Positions 59,069 to 64,000 of a DNA stretch of 64,000 nucleotides are shown piece by piece (position 1 is the first letter of the stretch; each line of letters starts with the position of its first letter). A program made the translations under genes and the position numbers. The notes under the pieces are model-generated. The model made no database searches. It saw only the letters and a program-made list of their open reading frames with translations, and was not told where the DNA came from. The stretch is from VHCN01 sp964589935 (lineage in GTDB: Bacteria; Verrucomicrobiota; Verrucomicrobiia; Limisphaerales; VHCN01): positions 1-64,000 of the forward strand of contig CAZPVD010000015.1 of NCBI GenBank assembly GCA_964589935.1, written 5' to 3'.

Positions 59069-59280
59069 CGCGGGCGACAAGCAGAGCAGAACCGCCGCGC
59101 CGTTGGCAATCACGGAAACAGTTTGAATTTTGTCCGCCAATAACGCGAATCGCCGCGGCAAGGATGGAGAAGAAACTTCCGGGCACGCGCTTTCGCCGGC
59201 ACTCAGGCATTCGTGTGAATTGACGTCATTCGCGGACAAACATTTCGGGCCAACTTCTGAATTTCCACCACCTCGCGCCT

Positions 59281-60672
59281 GTGGGAAGCTGCGCCGTGCC
59301 GCTCACGCTTCCAGACGAACTGCGCCGCCTGCTCGCGGAAACGCCGGAGCTGCGCCGCGCCTTCCTCGTCGGCGGCTGCGTGCGCGACGCGCTGCTCGGC
59401 CTGCCCGTGAAGGACTTCGACCTCGAAGTCTTCGGCGTGAACTATGAGCAGCTCGCGAAGGCGCTCAGAAAATGGGGCCGCACCGATCTCGTCGGCCGCT
59501 CGTTCGGCGTCGTGAAGCTCGCCACCGGCAGCGGCATCGCCTACGACTTCAGCATCCCGCGCCGCGACCGCAAGGTCGGCCCCGGCCACACGGGCTTCCG
59601 CATCACGTTCGACGCGGACATCACGCCCGAGGACGCCGCGAGCCGGCGCGACTTCACCGTCAACGCGCTCATGTTCGATCCGCGCGCGGGCACGGTGCTG
59701 GATTTTTTTGGCGGACAAAATGATTTGAAGAACCGCGTGCTGCGTCACACGAGCGCGGCGTTTGTCGAAGACCCGCTGCGCGTGCTGCGAGGAATGCAGT
59801 TCGCCGCGCGCTTCAACCTCACGCCCGCGCCAGAAACCGTCGCGCTCTGCCGCAGCATCAAATCGAGTTATGCCGAACTCGCCGTCGAGCGCGTGCGCGA
59901 GGAATGGTTCAAGTGGGCCGCGAAAAGCGCCGTGCCGTCCATCGGCCTGAAATTTCTCGCCGACACGGAATGGATCGGACACTTCCCCGAAATCGCCGCG
60001 CTGCGCGGCGTGCCGCAGGAACCAGAGTGGCATCCCGAAGGCGACGTGTTTGTTCACACGTGCCACTGCTGCGACGCACTCGTGACGCTGCCCGAATGGC
60101 GCGCAGCGGACGAGGAGACCCGCATCGTCTGGATGCTTGCTGAACTCGCGCACGATTTCGCCAAGCCGCAATGCACCCACACGGCGGAAAAAGACGGCCG
60201 AATGCGCATCATTTCACCCGGCCACGAGGAGGCGGGCGGCCCGCTCGCGGAAAGTTTTCTCTCGCGCATCAACGCGCCCAATGCCATCCGCGCCCGCGTG
60301 CCACCGCTTGTCACGAATCACCTCGCGCACTTGCAGACCATCACCGACCGTGGCGTGCGCCGGCTCGCGCGCCGGCTCGCGCCGGAGACCATCGAGAGCC
60401 TCTGCGTCATCATCACCGCGGACGCGTTCGGCCGGCCGCCGAAGCCGCGCGAAGTGCCCAAGGGCGCGCGCGCGCTGCTCGCGAAAGCCGCCGAACTCAA
60501 GGTGAAGGACGCCGCACCGAAACCCATCCTGCTCGGCCGCCACTTGATCGAACTCGGCATGAAGCCCGGCCCGCAGTTCACGGAAATCCTCGACGCCGCT
60601 TTCGAGGCACAGCTCGAAGGAAAGTTCGCCGACCTCGACGGCGCGAAGGCGTGGCTTAATGAATTGAAGTAA
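59281..60672 (+). CDS. cca: CCA tRNA nucleotidyltransferase / poly(A) polymerase family, with HD domain
   Basis: 463 residues; the first or second GTG (59281 or 59296, VPLTLPDELRRLL) is the likely start. Nucleotidyltransferase head: FLVGGCVRDALLG and VKDFDLEVFG (catalytic Asp pair), then RRDFTVNALMFDP and DPLRVLRGMQFAARF. An HD-type domain in the C-terminal half (LAELAHDFAKPQ, HEEAG) suggests additional phosphatase or phosphodiesterase activity, as in E. coli Cca. Convergent with nadB. Confidence 0.92.
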   Translation: MGSCAVPLTLPDELRRLLAETPELRRAFLVGGCVRDALLGLPVKDFDLEVFGVNYEQLAKALRKWGRTDLVGRSFGVVKLATGSGIAYDFSIPRRDRKVGPGHTGFRITFDADITPEDAASRRDFTVNALMFDPRAGTVLDFFGGQNDLKNRVLRHTSAAFVEDPLRVLRGMQFAARFNLTPAPETVALCRSIKSSYAELAVERVREEWFKWAAKSAVPSIGLKFLADTEWIGHFPEIAALRGVPQEPEWHPEGDVFVHTCHCCDALVTLPEWRAADEETRIVWMLAELAHDFAKPQCTHTAEKDGRMRIISPGHEEAGGPLAESFLSRINAPNAIRARVPPLVTNHLAHLQTITDRGVRRLARRLAPETIESLCVIITADAFGRPPKPREVPKGARALLAKAAELKVKDAAPKPILLGRHLIELGMKPGPQFTEILDAAFEAQLEGKFADLDGAKAWLNELK

Positions 60673-60687
60673 GACCTCGCGAGACGG

Positions 60688-62301
60688 CTACCCACTTTTG
60701 CGCAAGACCGTGTCCCGCTGCGCCCACGCCTCGTCTGCTTTCGGAAAATCCAGGTTGTAGTGCAAGCCGCGGCTTTCGGGTCGTTGCAGCGCGCAGGTCA
60801 CGATGAGTTCGGCGACGGTCGCGATGTTGCGCAGTTCCAGCAGGTCGCTCGTCACGATGAAATCCCAGTAGTATTGCTGGATTTCCTCCTGCAAATTCGC
60901 GATGCGCGCGCGGGCGCGCTGGAGCCGCTTGGTCGTGCGCACGATGCCCACGTAGTCCCACATCAGCCGGCGGATCTCGTCCCAGTTGTGCGAGACGACG
61001 ACGAGCTCGTCCGCGTTCGTCGCCTTGCCGGACTGCCACGGCGGGAGCGTGCCGCTCGCGGGCGCGGGGGAATGCTGCAAAACTTTTTCCGCCGCGCGGT
61101 GCGCGCACACGAGCGCCTCGAGCAGCGAATTGCTCGCGAGCCGGTTCGCGCCGTGCAGGCCGGTGCATGCGACTTCGCCGACGGCATAAAGCCCCGCGAT
61201 CTCCGTCTCGCCGTCCACGTTCGTGATGACGCCGCCGCACTGGTAATGCGCCGCCGGCACGACGGGGATGGGTTCCTTCGTCATGTCCACGCCGTAGTTC
61301 AGGCAGGTCTGGTAGATGTTCGGGAAGCGCTCGATGAGGAATCGCGCGGGCTTGTGCGTGATGTCGAGCAGCACGCAGTCCGCGCCGGTGCGCTTCATCT
61401 CCGCGTCAATCGCACGCGCCACCACGTCGCGCGGCGCGAGCGATTTGAGCGGATGATACTTGTTCATGAACTCGACGCCGTCGGGCGTCTTGAGCACGCC
61501 GCCTTCGCCGCGCACGGCTTCCGAAATCAAAAACGACTTCGCCTTGGGATGATACAGGCACGTCGGATGAAACTGGATGAACTCCATGTTCGACACCGGC
61601 GCGCCGGCGCGGAACGCCATCGCCACCCCGTCGCCGGTCGCGATGTCGGGATTCGTCGTGTAGAGGTAAACCTTGCCGCAGCCGCCGGTCGCGAGCACGA
61701 CGGTGCTCGCCGCGAAGGTCTCCACCGCGCCGGTGCGGCGGTCGAGCACGTAGGCGCCGACCATGCGGTTTTCACCGACGTAGCCGAGCTTCTGCGTCGT
61801 GATGAGGTCAATCGCAAAGTGGTTCTCGAAGACCTTGATGTTCGGCTGCGCGGCGACGGCGGCGAGCAAGGCGCGCTCGATCTCGCGGCCCGTCACGTCC
61901 TTCGCATGTAAAATCCTCCGCTTCGAGTGGCCGCCCTCCTTGCCAAGGTCCAGCTCGTGCTTGCCGCCGGCGCCGTTGGCCTCGCGCTCGGAAAACTTCA
62001 TGCCCAGCTCGATGAGTTCCTGGATGCGCGCCGGGCCTTCCTCGATGATGGTGCGCACGACCGGCTCGCGGCACAGGCCCGCGCCGGCCACGAGCGTGTC
62101 GCGCACGTGCGACTCGAAGGAGTCCTCCTTGCTCGTGACGGCGGCGATGCCGCCCTGCGCGTAGTTGGTGTTCGACTCGGCGCGGTGCTTCTTGGTGACG
62201 ATGGCGACGCGCCCGCGCGGCGCGACCTTGAGCGCGAAGGTCAGCCCCGCAATGCCGCTGCCGAGGATGAGGAAGTCGAATTGGCGCGTGGCCGGCTGCA
62301 T
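60688..62301 (-). CDS. nadB: L-aspartate oxidase
   Basis: First enzyme of de novo NAD synthesis; FAD-dependent. 537 residues from ATG at 62301 (MQPATRQFDFLILGSGIAGL); the frame extends 17 codons further up. It has the FAD loop ILGSGIAGLTFAL, NYAQGGIAAV, GEGGVLKTPDG and GEVACTGLHGANRLASNSLL, and the C-terminal helical domain. Length is normal. No nadA or nadC is in the window. Confidence 0.95.
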   Translation of the reverse strand: MQPATRQFDFLILGSGIAGLTFALKVAPRGRVAIVTKKHRAESNTNYAQGGIAAVTSKEDSFESHVRDTLVAGAGLCREPVVRTIIEEGPARIQELIELGMKFSEREANGAGGKHELDLGKEGGHSKRRILHAKDVTGREIERALLAAVAAQPNIKVFENHFAIDLITTQKLGYVGENRMVGAYVLDRRTGAVETFAASTVVLATGGCGKVYLYTTNPDIATGDGVAMAFRAGAPVSNMEFIQFHPTCLYHPKAKSFLISEAVRGEGGVLKTPDGVEFMNKYHPLKSLAPRDVVARAIDAEMKRTGADCVLLDITHKPARFLIERFPNIYQTCLNYGVDMTKEPIPVVPAAHYQCGGVITNVDGETEIAGLYAVGEVACTGLHGANRLASNSLLEALVCAHRAAEKVLQHSPAPASGTLPPWQSGKATNADELVVVSHNWDEIRRLMWDYVGIVRTTKRLQRARARIANLQEEIQQYYWDFIVTSDLLELRNIATVAELIVTCALQRPESRGLHYNLDFPKADEAWAQRDTVLRKSG

Positions 62302-62396
62302 GTGGCACCCATTGAACCTTTCCGCGAACGGCGCGAAAAGTCCAAAGTCCACGCCAAGACCGAATTGCGCGTTTAACTTTTCTGAAAACTGTCTGA

Positions 62397-62585
62397 GTCC
62401 CGGAGGGACGTTGTGAAAGTAGCCCGGCGTTTCAACGCCGGGCCATCGTGCGTTGCAAGACGAGTCCCGAAGGGACGACTGAAGACAATCTTGTTCATTC
62501 TCAGCCGTCCCTGCGGGACTTGGTTCGCCGTGATTTCAACCCGGCGTTGAAACGCCGGGCTATTCTCGCGGTGTCCCTCGGGGAC
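62397..62585. repeat. Cluster of six REP-like palindromes in inverted arrangement
   Basis: Four short palindromes of the form GTCCCnnnGGGAC lie at 62397-62409, 62464-62476, 62507-62519 and 62573-62585. Two longer hairpins, GCCCGGCGTTTCAACGCCGGG (62422-62443) and its inverted copy (62540-62559), lie between them. The order is short-long-short, then the same again in inverted orientation, with spacers of 12, 20, 20 and 13 bp. It fills most of the gap between nadB and the GlcF-like gene. I see no coding sequence in 62353-62690. Confidence 0.9.
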
Positions 62586-62690
62586 TGAACGGATGTTTGC
62601 CGGAAGACACAACATGCTCGCGGCATCTGCACGTTTTTCCCTTCGCCGCCGCCGCCGCTTCGCCTACAGTCTCGCGCCTGAGCCAAGCCG

Positions 62691-63992
62691 ATGAGCGCCC
62701 CTCACTCGCATCTCAAAGACCTCGATTACTCGGTCGTGCAGCAGTGCATGCACTGCGGCCTGTGCCTGCCCACGTGCCCGACCTATGACGCCACCAAGCT
62801 CGAACGCAATTCGCCGCGCGGCCGCATCTCGCTCATGCGCGCCATCGCCGACGGACGCCTCGAAGCCACCGCGGCCTTCGCCGACGAGATGTATTTCTGC
62901 CTCGGCTGCCTCGCGTGCATGACGGCCTGCCCCGCCGGGGTGAACTACGCCGAGCTGTTCGAGCACGCGCGCGCCGAGGCCGAGCAGAGTGGCGCGCTGG
63001 ACAACCCGAAGCGCAGCGCCATCCGCGCCTTCACGCTGCGCTGGCTGTTCATGGACTTGAACCGGCTGCAACTGCTCGGGTTCGCGATGCGGCTCTACCA
63101 GAAGCTCGGCCTGCAAACCGCGCTGCGCCGCAGCGGCATCCTGAAGCTTCTCCCGCAACGCCTGCGCGAAATGGAGGCGATGACGCCGACGATCCAGGAC
63201 CAGTTCTCCGCCGAACTCATCGCGCCCGTGACGCCGGCGGTCGGTGAGAAAAAATACCGCGTCGCGCTGCTCACCGGCTGCGCGCAGGACTTGATCTTCA
63301 GTGACGTGAACCGTGACACCGCCGAGGTGCTCGCGCGCAACGGCTGCGAAGTCATCACGCCCGCGGAGCAAAGCTGCTGCGGTTCGCTGCACGCGCACAA
63401 CGGCGAATGGGAACTGGCGCAGCGCCTCGCGCGGCGGAACATCGAGCAATTCCCGCCGGAACAGTTCGACGCCATCATCACGAACGCCGGCGGCTGCGGC
63501 TCGCATTTGAAGCATTATGCAAAGCTGCTTGAAGGCGAGCCCGCTTACGAAAAACGCGCGCACGAGTGGGACGCGAAGGTGAGGGACATCCACGAGTGGC
63601 TGCTCCAAATCGGCATCACGCCGCCGCCCGCGAACCAGCCTGCGCAGCGCGTGACGTATCACGAAAGCTGTCATCTCTGCCACGGGCAGAAAATCACGAC
63701 CCAGCCGCGCGCGTTGTTGAAGGCGATTCCCGGCGTGAAACTTGTGGAATTGCCCGAAAGCAATTGGTGCTGCGGCAGCGCGGGCATCTACAACATCACG
63801 CAGCCAGAGATGGCAAACGAACTCCTCGACCGCAAGATGCGGCACATCAAGACGACGCACGCCGAAGTCGTCGCGACGGGGAATCCCGGCTGCCTGTTGC
63901 AAATCGTGAACGGCGCGGCGAAGGAGAATTTGCCGTTGCGCGTGGCGCATCCGGTCACGCTGCTGGCGGAGGCGTATCGGCGGGAGAAGTAG
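62691..63992 (+). CDS. (Fe-S)-binding subunit, GlcF/LutA-like
   Basis: 433 residues. Two 4Fe-4S motifs are near the N-terminus: CMHCGLCLPTCPTYD (about residues 20-34) and CLGCLACMTACPAGV (about 69-83). Two CCG domains follow, with SCCGSLHAHNGEW and WCCGSAGIYN. This is the layout of glycolate oxidase iron-sulfur subunit GlcF. The flavin subunits GlcD/GlcE are not seen before the window ends 8 bp after the stop, so they may lie beyond it. Lactate utilisation subunit LutA is the alternative, though it is shorter and lacks the ferredoxin-like pair. Confidence 0.9.
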   Translation: MSAPHSHLKDLDYSVVQQCMHCGLCLPTCPTYDATKLERNSPRGRISLMRAIADGRLEATAAFADEMYFCLGCLACMTACPAGVNYAELFEHARAEAEQSGALDNPKRSAIRAFTLRWLFMDLNRLQLLGFAMRLYQKLGLQTALRRSGILKLLPQRLREMEAMTPTIQDQFSAELIAPVTPAVGEKKYRVALLTGCAQDLIFSDVNRDTAEVLARNGCEVITPAEQSCCGSLHAHNGEWELAQRLARRNIEQFPPEQFDAIITNAGGCGSHLKHYAKLLEGEPAYEKRAHEWDAKVRDIHEWLLQIGITPPPANQPAQRVTYHESCHLCHGQKITTQPRALLKAIPGVKLVELPESNWCCGSAGIYNITQPEMANELLDRKMRHIKTTHAEVVATGNPGCLLQIVNGAAKENLPLRVAHPVTLLAEAYRREK

Positions 63993-64000
63993 CGACGAAG

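Overview
The window is one contiguous piece of a GC-rich bacterial chromosome with dense genes on both strands. It most likely comes from a Verrucomicrobiota member (Limisphaerales/Pedosphaera-like). The reasons are a PSD1/planctomycete-cytochrome protein beside a DUF1501 protein, pseudopilins with a long FTLIELLVVIAIIAIL leader, several HAD and sugar-isomerase genes of the type common in that phylum, and many short palindromic or low-complexity repeats at gene borders. No rRNA, tRNA, integrase, transposase, phage gene or CRISPR array is visible. The only RNA gene I can support is the small SRP RNA upstream of dnaX.

Layout. 1-4.6 kb: the 5' part of tyrS, then a minus-strand set of a thioredoxin-like protein, an eight-heme DmsE/MtrA-like lipoprotein cytochrome and an outer-membrane barrel protein with its own N-terminal heme domain. 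This looks like a porin-cytochrome conduit for electron transfer across the outer membrane. 4.8-9.1 kb: an unknown gene and the cluster SRP RNA-dnaX-ybaB-recR-HAD hydrolase. 9.2-14.2 kb: a PSD1/DUF1549 cytochrome-fusion protein and its DUF1501 partner. 14.5-18.4 kb: histone-deacetylase-family hydrolase, ROK kinase, KDPG-type aldolase, a pseudopilin gene broken at a run of 12 G, and rpsT. 18.5-24.2 kb: an MDR oxidoreductase, a DUF47 regulator with a PiT phosphate transporter, a 21-bp tandem repeat, a small lipoprotein, aroC and an SMI1/KNR4 protein. 24.2-29.1 kb: prepilin peptidase, aroE, a flippase-like membrane protein, a sugar-phosphate isomerase and rpsU. 29.3-34.9 kb: a TMTC-like glycosyltransferase with TPRs, a two-domain esterase and a methyltransferase. 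35-40 kb: aldose epimerase, ThpR, agmatine deiminase, aldo/keto reductase, a two-domain NDP kinase and a small zinc-ribbon protein. 40-48.3 kb: a second pseudopilin, an AraC regulator, a HAD hydrolase, a DEAD-box helicase, gnd, an unknown gene and trpS. 48.3-54 kb: queG-aroK and an exported three-subunit molybdenum hydroxylase. 54-60.7 kb: small unknown genes, a DUF1326 protein, a TatA-PgpA fusion with pgsA, rimO, a RodZ-like protein and the CCA-adding enzyme. 60.7-64 kb: nadB, a cluster of REP-like palindromes and a GlcF-like iron-sulfur protein.

Most genes are housekeeping and need no special explanation. The loci that deserve attention are the predicted porin-cytochrome locus (784-4639), the TatA-PgpA fusion (55217-56053), the two-domain NDP kinase with a degenerate first domain (38541-39713), the homopolymer-interrupted pseudopilin (17237-18017), the two-domain esterase whose second half lost its nucleophile, and several families of short repeats. 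One repeat family appears to be inserted in frame inside queG. All functional calls come from reading motifs and family resemblance by eye; no database search was run.
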